This document shows, piece by piece, positions 17,286-25,644 of a stretch of 64,000 nucleotides of DNA; the stretch's first letter is position 1, and every line of letters starts with the position of its first letter. The stretch covers positions 1 through 64,000 of the forward strand of contig NZ_LZIS01000257.1 of assembly GCF_001667015.1 (NCBI RefSeq), written 5' to 3'. Both the position numbers and the translations under genes were made by a program. The notes beneath the pieces are model-generated. The model worked only from the letters and a program-made list of their open reading frames with translations, was not told the DNA's origin and ran no database searches. Source of the DNA: Mycobacterium sp. E3198 (GTDB lineage Bacteria; Actinomycetota; Actinomycetes; Mycobacteriales; Mycobacteriaceae).

Positions 17286-18581
17286 ATGGCGTGGGACTTC
17301 TCCACCGACCCGCAATGGGCGCAGCAACTGGACTGGGTCGAGGAGTTCGTGCGCAGCGAGTGCGAACCGATCGACCTCATCGTCAAGGAGTCTCACGACC
17401 TGAGCGACCCGGTGCGCCAGGCCCTGATCCCACCGCTGCAGGAAATCGTCAAGGAGCGCGGCCTGTGGGCCACTCACCTCGGGCCGCACCTCGGCGGACC
17501 GGGTTACGGCCAGGTGAAGCTGGCTCTGCTCAACGAGATCCTCGGCCGCTCGGAGTGCGCGCCGATCGTCTTCGGCTCGCAGGCCCCCGATTCGGGCAAC
17601 AGCGAAATCCTCGCCCATTACGGCACACCCGAGCTCAAGGCGCGCTACCTCGAGCCGCTGCTGGACAACCGCATCGTCTCCTGCTTTTCGATGACGGAGC
17701 CGCAGGGCGGAGCGGACCCCAAGGTGTTCCGCACCACCGCGGTGCCCGACGGCGATCACTGGATCATCAACGGGGAGAAATGGTTTTCGTCGTTCGCCTC
17801 GATGGCGTCGTTCATCATCGTGATGGCGATGACCGATCCCGAAGCGCCGCCTTATCAGCGCTACTCGATGTTCGTCGTGCCGGGCGACACCCCCGGCATC
17901 AACGTGCTGCGCGACGTCGGGCTGGGGTATCAGCCGTCCGGCAGCGGGCGGGAAGGGTACGTCCGTTACGAGAACGTGCGGGTGCCCGCCGATCACATGC
18001 TGGGCCCGCGCGGTGGGGCCTTCGTCGTCGCCCAAACGCGCCTGGGCGGCGGGCGAATTCACCACGCCATGCGCACGGTGGGGCTGGTCCGGCGCATCTT
18101 CGACATGATTTGTGAGCGGGCGGTGTCCCGGTACACGCAGGGCGAGGCGCTGGCCAACAAGCAATTGGTCCAGGAGATGGTCGCCGACTCGTGGATGGAG
18201 ATCGAGGCCTTCCGGCTGCTGACCCTGCAAACCGCTTGGAAGATCGACCAATTCAACGACTACAAGGCCGTGCGCGCCGACATCTCGGCGGTCAAGGCGA
18301 TGATGCAGAAGGTGTTGCACGACGTGTCGGCGCGGGCGCTGCAGTTGCATGGGTCGCTGGGCACCACCCACGAGATGCCCTTCGTCCAGTACCTGGTCGA
18401 GTCGTTCGTGCTCGGCCTCGCCGACGGCCCGACCGAGGTGCACAAGGTGACGCTGGCCCGCCTGCTGCTCAAAGACCGCCCACCCGCGCCCGACCTGTTC
18501 CCCTCCGAGCACCTGCTGCGATTGCGCGCGGCCGCCGAGGCCAAGTTCGCCGACCGGCTGGCGGGCATCCCGCGCGGATAG
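17286..18581 (+). CDS. Acyl-CoA dehydrogenase, ACAD10/11-like
   Basis: 431 residues. Flavoenzyme signatures: SCFSMTEPQGG near 136, WIINGEKWFSS near 160, and the C-terminal QLHGSLGTTHEMP with FAD-contact residues. APDSGNSEILAHYG and the overall length resemble ACAD10/ACAD11 and FadE-type proteins more than short-chain dehydrogenases. In animals ACAD10/11 are fused to an APH-like kinase. Here a separate APH-like gene lies 1.1 kb away at 19685-20644. Begins immediately after the CoA-transferase stop and so is in the same operon. Likely oxidises or dehydrates a CoA thioester. Exact substrate unknown. Confidence 0.9.
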   Translation: MAWDFSTDPQWAQQLDWVEEFVRSECEPIDLIVKESHDLSDPVRQALIPPLQEIVKERGLWATHLGPHLGGPGYGQVKLALLNEILGRSECAPIVFGSQAPDSGNSEILAHYGTPELKARYLEPLLDNRIVSCFSMTEPQGGADPKVFRTTAVPDGDHWIINGEKWFSSFASMASFIIVMAMTDPEAPPYQRYSMFVVPGDTPGINVLRDVGLGYQPSGSGREGYVRYENVRVPADHMLGPRGGAFVVAQTRLGGGRIHHAMRTVGLVRRIFDMICERAVSRYTQGEALANKQLVQEMVADSWMEIEAFRLLTLQTAWKIDQFNDYKAVRADISAVKAMMQKVLHDVSARALQLHGSLGTTHEMPFVQYLVESFVLGLADGPTEVHKVTLARLLLKDRPPAPDLFPSEHLLRLRAAAEAKFADRLAGIPRG

Positions 18582-18590
18582 CCCCGCTGG

Positions 18591-19298
18591 TCACACGGCT
18601 TTGGTGACGCCGACGTAGGACAGCACCACGTCGGATTGATCGGTCTCGCGCGTCAGCGTCGCGTAGGAGCGGATGAACGACTGCCCCACGCAGCCGTCGA
18701 TCTTGACGTGGAAGTTGCTGATCATCACCCAGGGGCTCGCACCCTTGAACGCCTTCTTGACCACCGGCACCACGATCACCAGCCCCGGCTTGAGGCCCAC
18801 GGTGATGACACCGTTCACCGGGACCGTAATCAACGGGATAGGAGTCGGAGCGCCGGCAAACACGCCCGCCAGGCCGAGCCCCGGGGTGACGCCGGCGCTG
18901 CCGCCCATCGTGACGCCGTTGGACGTGCTCATGTCGATGCCGCAGCCGATCTCGTAGCCCACCTCGAGGGTGCCCCGGGGCTGCTCCGGTCCGATCAGCG
19001 AGCCGACGAACGTCCCGCTGGCCAGGTATTCACGGGACGAGACGGCGGTGGTCAGCGGCGCCACCGGGATCTGCGACTCGTCCTTGGCGCCGAGGCCCAG
19101 GGTCCAGCCGTCCGGGGTCTTGAGGATTGCCGGCGGGTTCGAGGCCACGGCGCCGTCCGGTGCGGGCACCGTCACGGCGGCGGGGTCGGCATCCGGATCG
19201 GCGCCTACCGACGGCGCCGTGACGACGGCCATGACGAGACAAACCGCGACAACCGCAACGCGGCGAACGACCACGGTTATCGGCCTCACGCGCGACAC
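18591..19298 (-). CDS. MspA-family porin-like secreted protein
   Basis: About 235 residues from GTG 19298 (GTG 19289 is an alternative). A signal peptide with VVVRRVAVVAVCLVMAVV core ends near GADPD. The mature part carries the MspA-family pattern: REYLASGTFVGSL, GTLEVGYEIGCGIDMS, alternating beta strands, and the end GCVGQSFIRSYATL. Slow growers carry divergent MspA-like proteins rather than true MspA, so pore formation is plausible but not certain. The two Cys could form a disulfide. The much longer open frame upstream is not coding. Confidence 0.83.
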   Translation of the reverse strand: MSRVRPITVVVRRVAVVAVCLVMAVVTAPSVGADPDADPAAVTVPAPDGAVASNPPAILKTPDGWTLGLGAKDESQIPVAPLTTAVSSREYLASGTFVGSLIGPEQPRGTLEVGYEIGCGIDMSTSNGVTMGGSAGVTPGLGLAGVFAGAPTPIPLITVPVNGVITVGLKPGLVIVVPVVKKAFKGASPWVMISNFHVKIDGCVGQSFIRSYATLTRETDQSDVVLSYVGVTKAV

Positions 19299-19460
19299 CG
19301 TAGGCGCGGAGTGAAACGGGTCAGGGAATTTGCTGGGCAACCGGCCGAAGTCGTTGTGCGTTCGTGACAGATCCGCGATACGGGCCCAGATCGCTGCGCC
19401 GATCCTGTATCGGTTTGTTTGCCGGACCGCTAGAATAGGCGGGCGACGGAGAGGGCGGGC

Positions 19461-19688
19461 ATGAAGCGCGTTGTGGTGGCCATCGCGATGAGCGCGCTGG
19501 CTCTCGCGGCCAGTTCGGCCGTGGCGAACGCCGACTCCGATCCCTTCACACCGGGGCCCGGGGTAGTCGATCTGATCACGACGGAGAGCCCGGGACTGTT
19601 CGTGGACCCCTCGGACGAGGGCGGCCCGTCGATGGCCTGGGGCGGCGCCGGCATGTATTGCCAGAATCTGTATGTCAAGTGCCACTAG
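19461..19688 (+). CDS. Small secreted protein, 75 residues
   Basis: Begins at ATG 19461 with GGAGAGGG 7-15 bases upstream. A clear signal peptide (MKRVVVAIAMSALALAASS, cleaved near ANA-DSD) leaves a mature peptide of about 50 residues, rich in Asp, Pro and Gly, ending in MYCQNLYVKCH with two Cys. I do not recognise a named family. Its last 4 bases overlap the convergent kinase gene. Confidence 0.72.
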   Translation: MKRVVVAIAMSALALAASSAVANADSDPFTPGPGVVDLITTESPGLFVDPSDEGGPSMAWGGAGMYCQNLYVKCH

Positions 19689-20644
19689 CCCAGCACGGAC
19701 CGCGCTCGCTCGAGCAACCGCGGCAGCGTGGGGGCCATGGCTTCCCATTCGGCTCGCGGTGAGCGCCTGCGGCGGTTGTGCTTGACGATCAGCGACCACG
19801 TCGCCGCCGACTTGAAGCACGCCAGTGCGCTGAACCAGCCCAAGTCGTCGACGTCGCAACCCAATTCGCGCCCATAGAGTTCGGCGAGTTCAGCGGTCGG
19901 GGGCGCCACACCCGCGGAGTCCGGAAAGCGTTGGTACGTCGCGGGGTCGCCGTTGATCAAAAACCAGCCGACGTCGATGCGCGGATCACCGATCGACCAG
20001 ATCTCCCAATCGATCACGGCGGTGATCCGGGTCCCGACGGCCATCAGGTTGCCCAACCGGAAGTCGCCGTGCACGGCGCTGGGCCCCATAGCCGTTGGCG
20101 CACACGCCAGTAGGGCGTCGCGCACGCCACGCCAGCCCGGGACCAGCGCCGCGTCGACGGTGCATAGCGTGTCGGACCAGCGCTGGACCTCGGCTCCGGG
20201 ATCGACGACCGGTTCCGCGTCCAGGCCCAGCTCGCGCGGCGACAGGCGGTGCAGGGCCGCCATCGCCCGGCACGCGTTGCGGTAGCGCTCGGCAAGCTCG
20301 ACGTCCGGCGGGCAACCGTCGAACAGCGGCTCCACGCAGTCGCCTTCGACGTGGGACATCACGAACAGCGGCGGAACATCGGGCGGCTCGCCCGGATCCT
20401 CCCACACCACCTCCGGCACCGGAACATGTGTCGGCGCAAGCGCTTTCATGATCCTCGCCTGACGCAGCACGTCGCGATGCCCGACAGGTTCGACGCCGGG
20501 CGGGGCAACCTTGATCACCACCCCCCGGCCGTCCCGTTCGCCGGAGAACGTGAGGCTGGAGGCTCCCCCGGCCAGCGGGGCCAGGCCGGCAACGTCCGCG
20601 GCCGCGAGTCGCCGGCGCAGCTGTTCGAGATCGAGCTCGGGCAT
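19685..20644 (-). CDS. APH-like phosphotransferase (ACAD10/11 kinase type)
   Basis: 319 residues with the aminoglycoside-phosphotransferase/choline-kinase fold. VVIKVAPPG supplies the N-lobe Lys, FVMSHVEGD the hinge, AVHGDFRLGNLM near 190 the Brenner motif with catalytic Asp, and VIDWEIWSIGDPRIDVGWF the metal-binding Asp. Proteins of this kind act on small molecules and CoA thioesters, not only on antibiotics. Rv3168 is a mycobacterial example. It follows the SDR gene with no gap, so the two are an operon. With the nearby ACAD10/11-like gene a role in hydroxyacyl-CoA breakdown is inferred. Confidence 0.86.
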   Translation of the reverse strand: MPELDLEQLRRRLAAADVAGLAPLAGGASSLTFSGERDGRGVVIKVAPPGVEPVGHRDVLRQARIMKALAPTHVPVPEVVWEDPGEPPDVPPLFVMSHVEGDCVEPLFDGCPPDVELAERYRNACRAMAALHRLSPRELGLDAEPVVDPGAEVQRWSDTLCTVDAALVPGWRGVRDALLACAPTAMGPSAVHGDFRLGNLMAVGTRITAVIDWEIWSIGDPRIDVGWFLINGDPATYQRFPDSAGVAPPTAELAELYGRELGCDVDDLGWFSALACFKSAATWSLIVKHNRRRRSPRAEWEAMAPTLPRLLERARSVLG

Positions 20645-21436
20645 TCAGCCGGCCCAGCCGACCTCGGCCAGGAAGGGTTGGGTGTGTGCGATGCGCCCGG
20701 TCATCGTCTTCGGGTCGCAGGTGCACAACCTCAGGGCGGTCTCGGTGATCAGTTCGATGTCCTCGGTGTCGGTCTTGGCCAGGTCCAGCGTGCCCGCTCC
20801 GGGCGTTGCGACGGGGTTGGACGGAGCGGCGGCGTTGACCGCGATGCCGTCGCCGTAGAGTTCGGCGGCAAGGCTTTTGGTGAGCCGGTTCAGCGCGGCC
20901 TTGGCCGTTCCGTAGATGCCGAAGCCGGCGCTCCGGTCGAATTCGGAGAACGGCGGTCCGGGCGGCAGGTCGCCGCCCACCGACGTGAGATTGAGGATCC
21001 AGCCCCGCCCGCGCTCGCGCATCGCGGGAATTGCCAACTGGCTCAGGTGCAGCGGCCCCAGGACGTGCATCTCGATCATCAGCCGGGCCCGCCGTTCCGG
21101 GAACCCGTCGAGCGACCGCAGGAAGGTGACCGCCGCATTGTTGACCAGAATGTCGGGGGCGCCGACGGCACCCACCGCCTCCGCGAAAAGCCGTTCGCGT
21201 TCCTCGGATTGGGAAAGATCCGCCGGAATCGCCACCGCGCGGCCGCCGGCGGCGACGATCTCGTCGCGGGTCTGGCTCAGCGATCCCTGGTATTTGGGAT
21301 CGGGGTCCATCGTGCGTGCGGTCAGCGCCACCGTCGCCCCGCGGGCGGCGAGCCGGGCCGCGATCGCCTTGCCCAGGCCCCGGCTGGCGCCGGTGACAAG
21401 GGCAACCATCCCGTCGCACCGCGGGTCTGCGCCCAT
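20645..21436 (-). CDS. Short-chain dehydrogenase/reductase
   Basis: 263 residues. GASRGLGKAI near 16, the TART basic residue suited to NADP(H), NNAAVTF (Asn-Asn-Ala in place of NNAG), catalytic Ser in LTSVGG, and Tyr-x3-Lys as YGTAK. Its stop abuts the start of the APH-like kinase, so they are probably cotranscribed. A partner role in hydroxy-acid metabolism is inference from context. Start ATG at 21436 (MGADPRC); the next Met lies 9 codons downstream. Confidence 0.89.
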   Translation of the reverse strand: MGADPRCDGMVALVTGASRGLGKAIAARLAARGATVALTARTMDPDPKYQGSLSQTRDEIVAAGGRAVAIPADLSQSEERERLFAEAVGAVGAPDILVNNAAVTFLRSLDGFPERRARLMIEMHVLGPLHLSQLAIPAMRERGRGWILNLTSVGGDLPPGPPFSEFDRSAGFGIYGTAKAALNRLTKSLAAELYGDGIAVNAAAPSNPVATPGAGTLDLAKTDTEDIELITETALRLCTCDPKTMTGRIAHTQPFLAEVGWAG

Positions 21437-21559
21437 CGTCTACCTCCTCGAAAATCCCGCCGCGGAAACGGCTTCTCGAAAAGAGAGAATGCCATTATCG
21501 TCGCCCGAGTGGAAGGGCGGCCAGGATTCCTGCGACAACTGAACGGGAATCCCCGGCGA

Positions 21560-21805
21560 ATGAGCACACCGCCAGAGGTCGTCGAGTTGATCGATGCGCT
21601 CGCCTTCGACATCTACGACGCCTACGACCGCCCGCGCCTCTACCCGGCGCCGGAGAAGGCGAAGGCGATCACGGCGTCGCGCTACCTGGCCCGACAACTC
21701 GTCCGGAAGGGCTGGCGCAACGACGGCGCCGCCGAACTGCCCTGCTGCCCGTACGGGACCGTGACGTGCTTTGACCCGGCACCGCACGCCCACTGCGAAA
21801 TGTAG
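21560..21805 (+). CDS. Hypothetical 81-residue Cys-rich-tail protein
   Basis: Begins at ATG 21560. A helical, charged N-terminal two-thirds (EVVELIDALAFDIYDAYDRPRLYP, split by the start of helix 2) is followed by a Cys-rich C-terminus, CCPYGTVTCFDPAPHAHCEM. The four Cys and three His-type ligands could bind a metal. I do not recognise a family. It diverges from the SDR gene (start 21436). It ends 2 bases from the end of the convergent DoxX gene. Confidence 0.62.
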   Translation: MSTPPEVVELIDALAFDIYDAYDRPRLYPAPEKAKAITASRYLARQLVRKGWRNDGAAELPCCPYGTVTCFDPAPHAHCEM

Positions 21806-21807
21806 GG

Positions 21808-22224
21808 TCAGCCCCCGGCATTGCCGCGTAGGGCGTCGAGGGAGTACCTCCCGCCGCCGACGAAGACCAGCAGCAGGAAACCGAAGCAGAAAAGTATCGC
21901 CAAAGCACCGCCATTGCCCGCGGGCGGATCACCGATGGGCCAGAGCGCCCGCGGCTGATGCATCCAGAAGTAGGCGACCGCCATTTCCCCGGACGCGATG
22001 AAAGCGACTGCGCGGGTGAACAATCCGGTCGCGATCAGCAGTCCCGCGACCAATTCGAGCAGGCCGGCGTACCAGCCGGGCCAGACTCCGAACTCGACGC
22101 GCCAGCCGGGACGCACGGGCCAGCGCAACGCGCTCGTCGAGCCGTACGCGGCGAAGAGCAACCCATAGACCAGCCGATAAAGGCTCAGCACGGCCGGCGC
22201 AAACCGGTCGAGAACGTTCGTCAT
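21808..22224 (-). CDS. DoxX-family membrane protein
   Basis: 138 residues from ATG 22224, which overlaps the upstream hydrolase stop by 4 bp. Four hydrophobic helices with DoxX marks: SLYRLVYGLLFAAYG, LLELVAGLLIATGLFTRAVAFIASGEMAVAYFWMH. It is a small integral membrane protein. DoxX family roles are mostly unclear (quinone-linked oxidoreductase partner in archaea, oxidative stress complex in mycobacteria). The polytopic layout and motifs give good family support but no specific job. Confidence 0.88.
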   Translation of the reverse strand: MTNVLDRFAPAVLSLYRLVYGLLFAAYGSTSALRWPVRPGWRVEFGVWPGWYAGLLELVAGLLIATGLFTRAVAFIASGEMAVAYFWMHQPRALWPIGDPPAGNGGALAILFCFGFLLLVFVGGGRYSLDALRGNAGG

Positions 22225-23138
22225 CCCCCAGAGGTTACGGTCGCCACCCAGCCAAGCAGGCGGCGCCACAGCCGGTGGCGGCTCGACGCCATGTTGTGGC
22301 AGTGCGCGCTGTCGGCCAGGACGACCGTGGTGATGTCGGGGCTGCTGCGAAACAGGGCGGCTTCCGCGCGCGGGTCCGGGGAGACGTCGACGACGCCGTA
22401 GCCGAGGAGCACCGGAACGCCGATCTGCGCCGCGTGCTCGGCGACGACGCCGGGGACCATCGCCGTGCCGAAGACGCGCGGCACCACCGACTTTGCCGTG
22501 ACGCAGTCGGCCGCGACCACATCGGCGGGTACGTCGGCGAGGTGAAACCAGCTCTGCAGGTACTCGCGCGGACCCTCGGCGTAAGGCTCGGGCAGGGCGG
22601 CGAGGATCTGCCGGGCCAGCTCTTCGCGGCCCTGCGGGGTGGCCGCCCGGGCGATGAACGCCGGATCGAGGTTCAGCGGTGCCACGTGCTGATTGGTACA
22701 GCCGAGGGCCGCCAGGCCGACGTAGCTGGAGAACAGCGACTGCTGAACGATCGCGAGGTAGGCGCCCAGCGAATGCGCCACGGCCACGGCGGGCGCGTCG
22801 TCGTCGGTGACGCCGGGCAGCGCGGAGACGGCCCCCGCGAGCGCGGCGGCGATGTCGGTGAAGCCGAAATCGCGCACGGGCCTGGAGCTTTCGCCGGTGC
22901 CCAGCGGGTCGATCGTGACGACGCTGTACCCGTTCCCGGTGGCGAACTCGGCGAAGCTGTAGCCGCTACGGCCGGCAATGTTGAGGTCCCAGTATTCGCG
23001 GCTGTAGGTGCCGCCCGGGAGGCAGACGAGCACGGCGCCCGGGGCGCCCCGCGACGGGTAGTACGTCGCCGCCAACGACGCCCGCTCGCCGACCACGTCG
23101 CTGACGTCGAAGCGCATCGGTCGTGGGGAAGCGGTCAT
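22221..23138 (-). CDS. Alpha/beta hydrolase
   Basis: 305 residues. The alpha/beta hydrolase fold is shown by VLVCLPGGTYSREYW (oxyanion loop), DPLGTGESSRP, the nucleophile elbow VAHSLGAYLA (Ser), and a late His in DSAHCHNM. The acid is probably the Asp in YGVVDVSPD. No signal peptide, so cytosolic. Substrate not deducible. Its gene is translationally coupled to doxX. Confidence 0.85.
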   Translation of the reverse strand: MTASPRPMRFDVSDVVGERASLAATYYPSRGAPGAVLVCLPGGTYSREYWDLNIAGRSGYSFAEFATGNGYSVVTIDPLGTGESSRPVRDFGFTDIAAALAGAVSALPGVTDDDAPAVAVAHSLGAYLAIVQQSLFSSYVGLAALGCTNQHVAPLNLDPAFIARAATPQGREELARQILAALPEPYAEGPREYLQSWFHLADVPADVVAADCVTAKSVVPRVFGTAMVPGVVAEHAAQIGVPVLLGYGVVDVSPDPRAEAALFRSSPDITTVVLADSAHCHNMASSRHRLWRRLLGWVATVTSGG

Positions 23139-23206
23139 GGCGCGCCTTCCGTCGTAGCGTCATAGTTGGTTCAGATTGAACCGCGCGGTGAGGTGGGGAG
23201 TGGGAA

Positions 23207-23602
23207 ATGGCTGAACAGCCCGCAACCGGGCACCCGAGCCCGGCGGAACGCGCTGCACAGGTGGAGCAGCGGGTGAAAGAGCTTCGAGACCGAAGGGCCG
23301 AACTGGCCGCCGGCGAGCCGCCATCCAAGGAGTCGGTCAGTGTCGCGCGCCACCGCGCCGAGGAATCGCTGCAGTTCGCCACCGCCGCCCACCACGCCGC
23401 CGCCCAACGGCACGAGGAGCTGGCGCGCGTGCACGAGCGCACGGCGAACACCTACCAGCGCGCCGCCATGGACGGGCGCGGCTCCCCCACCCGGCTGCAG
23501 CAGGCGGCCGACCAGCACTGGCAGGCCGCGCACGACAGTCACCTGGACGCCGTAGCGGACGAGGCGCTGGCCGAGGACCCCGAGAAGTCGACGTCGGGTT
23601 AG
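23207..23602 (+). CDS. Hypothetical helical protein, 131 residues
   Basis: Begins at ATG 23207 with GGTGGGGAGTGGG upstream. Composition is mostly Ala, Glu, Arg, Gln and His: ERAAQVEQRVKELRDRRAEL, VARHRAEESLQFATAAHHAA, RHEELARVHERTANTYQRAA, which suggests long amphipathic helices or a coiled coil. No membrane segment. The stop is 4 bases before the mmr start, so the two are an operon. Family not recognised with certainty. Confidence 0.72.
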   Translation: MAEQPATGHPSPAERAAQVEQRVKELRDRRAELAAGEPPSKESVSVARHRAEESLQFATAAHHAAAQRHEELARVHERTANTYQRAAMDGRGSPTRLQQAADQHWQAAHDSHLDAVADEALAEDPEKSTSG

Positions 23603-23606
23603 CGCG

Positions 23607-23930
23607 TTGACCTACCTGTTGCTGCTGGGCGCGATCTTCGCCGAGGTGGTCGCGACCAGCTTGCTGGGGAGCACCGAGGGATTCACCCGGTTGTGGCCGA
23701 CGGTCACCTGTCTGGTCGGTTACGCCGTGTCCTTCGCGCTGCTGGCGGTGTCGATCTCGCGCGGCATGCGCACGGACGTCGCCTACGCGTTGTGGTCGGC
23801 GATCGGGACGGCCGCGATCGTGCTGATCGCCGTGCTGTTCCTCGGCTCGCCGATATCCGTGGCGAAGGTCGTCGGCGTCGGGTTGATCATCGCCGGCGTG
23901 GTCACGTTGAACGTGGCCGGCGCGCATTAG
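23607..23930 (+). CDS. mmr: Mmr, small multidrug resistance (SMR) efflux protein
   Basis: 107 residues, four transmembrane helices, the exact length of Mmr (Rv3065). The essential membrane Glu is in IFAEVVATSLL (Glu12). Near-identical later segments include RLWPTVTCLVGYAVSFALL, TDVAYALWSAIGTAAIVLI and SPISVAKVVGVGLI. It acts as an antiparallel dimer that exports cationic dyes and drugs using protons. Start codon TTG at 23607. In M. tuberculosis a TetR gene (Rv3066) follows mmr and controls it. That gene is absent here. Confidence 0.95.
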   Translation: MTYLLLLGAIFAEVVATSLLGSTEGFTRLWPTVTCLVGYAVSFALLAVSISRGMRTDVAYALWSAIGTAAIVLIAVLFLGSPISVAKVVGVGLIIAGVVTLNVAGAH

Positions 23931-23965
23931 GTAACGCAGGGCGCCCGTTCTCAGACATTCACACC

Positions 23966-24661
23966 ATGATGGTCACCCGGGCCGCCGGCGCTGCCACGCT
24001 GGCCGGTGCCGCCGCGCTGCTCCTCGCGGTCGGCACCGCGCGCGCCACGCCGGCCCCACCGCGCGGCGAGGGCATGCTGTACGGAAACCCCGCGGCGGCG
24101 GCCGAGTTCTGGCGTTACCAGGGATACGACGACGACTGCGTGGAAATGGCGGTCGCCGACGTGGTGGGTGAGCTGACCGGTCGGCAGCCCTCCGAGCAGG
24201 CCATCGTCAAGGTGGCGCAATACACCCCCAGCACCGTGCACCCCGGGCCGGTCTACACCAAGCCGAAGAAGCGCAAGCCCGGCAGCGGCACCTCGTTCGA
24301 CGACGAGCCGGCGCTGCTCGCCCACTACGGCGTCCGCGCGGTGTCCACCGACAAGGCACGCGCCGCGAACGCGGGCACGCCCGAGGGACTGAACGCACTC
24401 GAGCAGGACCTGGCCAAGGGCCGCAAGGTGATCGTCGGCGTCAACTCCGAGCTCATCTGGCGCGAGCCCGTCGAGGACAAGACGCCCGACGGCCGGCCGG
24501 AGGCCGACCACGCCGTCGTGGTGACCGGCGTGGACACCGCGGCCGGCGTCGTGCACCTCAACGACAGCGGTCTCGAGCAGGGCCGCGACGAACAGGTGCC
24601 GATCGACGTCTTCGCGCAATCGTGGGCCACCAGCGACGACCAGATGACCGTCACGGATTAG
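23966..24661 (+). CDS. Secreted C39/papain-like protein
   Basis: 231 residues. The signal peptide is VTRAAGAATLAGAAALLLAVGTARA (about 3-27, broken here by the counted start). The mature domain has the cysteine-peptidase layout: GYDDDCVEMAVADVVGEL with Cys about residue 58 at a helix start, then ADHAVVVTGVD with His, and VHLNDSG with Asn/Asp, matching the Cys-His-Asn order of C39-like peptidases. Whether it cleaves peptides is unknown, since many family members are inactive. Two adjacent ATGs (23966, 23969) are possible starts. Confidence 0.77.
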   Translation: MMVTRAAGAATLAGAAALLLAVGTARATPAPPRGEGMLYGNPAAAAEFWRYQGYDDDCVEMAVADVVGELTGRQPSEQAIVKVAQYTPSTVHPGPVYTKPKKRKPGSGTSFDDEPALLAHYGVRAVSTDKARAANAGTPEGLNALEQDLAKGRKVIVGVNSELIWREPVEDKTPDGRPEADHAVVVTGVDTAAGVVHLNDSGLEQGRDEQVPIDVFAQSWATSDDQMTVTD

Positions 24662-25499
24662 CGACGGGAGCCACGTTGAGCAGGCTCACCAGCGCATCGG
24701 TCACCTCGCGGGGACGCTCCTCCATGACGTAGTGGTCGGCGCCGCGCAGGCGGGTCAGCGTGGCGTGGGGAATGCGGTCGGCGAGTTCGCGTGCGGTGTC
24801 GAACGGGACGTACGGGTCGCGGTCGCCCCAGATCACCGCGACGGGGCGGCGTATGCCCGCGAGCCCGTCGGTCAACCACCGGACCGCGGGCACCGGGTAC
24901 TGCGCGAAAAACTCCCAAAACGTGCGCCGGCCTCGCGCCGTGTCCATCCACCCCAGGTATTCGGCCTCGACCGCGGTGTCGAAACAGCCAAGCTTGCGGT
25001 AACGCGCCAAAGCCAAGTGGTGCAGCGACCCCAGTGGCAGGCGCCGCGCGGCCGCGGACAACACGGGGTGGGTAGCGATCCGGTGCTGCCCCAACGAGAA
25101 CCGGTAGAACCACGGTCGGAAGACGCCGTGCGCGCGGGTGTTCAGCAAGGCGAGCCGTTGCACCCGGTCGGGGTGGCGAATGGTGTAGCCGAGTCCGATG
25201 AAGCCGCCGTAGTCGTGGGCGAAAAGGTTGAATCGCTGCCACCCCAACCGCTGCACGAACCGTTCGATCCGATCGATCTCGTTGTCGAAGGTGGGCGGGG
25301 TTGATGGCGGATCGGACCGGCCGAATCCGGGCCAGTCGGGCGCGACGACGTGATGGTCCTCGGCCAGCGCCGCGATCTGGTGGCGCCAGCACGAGGCGCT
25401 CTGCGGGTAGCCGTGCAGCAGCAGCACCGGCTCGCCGCTGCCGGTGGTCACCCCAAACACCTTGCGTCCGTCGACATCCCAGTGGGTCGATGCCATCAC
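24651..25499 (-). CDS. Alpha/beta hydrolase with Asp nucleophile (epoxide hydrolase/dehalogenase type)
   Basis: 282 residues. The oxyanion segment is LLLHGYPQSASCW, and the nucleophile elbow is AHDYGGFIG, with Asp where serine hydrolases have Ser. This is the haloalkane dehalogenase/epoxide hydrolase pattern. The acid Asp follows in WGDRDPYVPF and the His in GADHYVMEE. Likely opens an epoxide or fluoro/haloalkyl substrate in the cytosol. Substrate unknown. Its 3' end overlaps the convergent secreted-protein gene by 11 bp. Two Met codons in a row leave a one-codon uncertainty in start. Confidence 0.87.
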   Translation of the reverse strand: MMASTHWDVDGRKVFGVTTGSGEPVLLLHGYPQSASCWRHQIAALAEDHHVVAPDWPGFGRSDPPSTPPTFDNEIDRIERFVQRLGWQRFNLFAHDYGGFIGLGYTIRHPDRVQRLALLNTRAHGVFRPWFYRFSLGQHRIATHPVLSAAARRLPLGSLHHLALARYRKLGCFDTAVEAEYLGWMDTARGRRTFWEFFAQYPVPAVRWLTDGLAGIRRPVAVIWGDRDPYVPFDTARELADRIPHATLTRLRGADHYVMEERPREVTDALVSLLNVAPVANP

Positions 25500-25644
25500 C
25501 GGAATCTATTCGAAATTCGCGGCGCGCCGCCCCACGCTTCAGGACGGGCGGCGCTCGATTGCCGCCATCGACACCCGGACTGGGATTTCGCCATGTCGGG
25601 CCCGAGAACTTCTTCCTGTTCGGCCTCCGCTGGGCGTAAAAAAT

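Noticed and set aside
17286..17403. Extended 423-residue CoA-transferase reading through to 17403
   Set aside because: Tail after the break is Arg/Ser/Pro-rich and overlaps the dehydrogenase gene in another frame; the family-like tail lies in the other frame.
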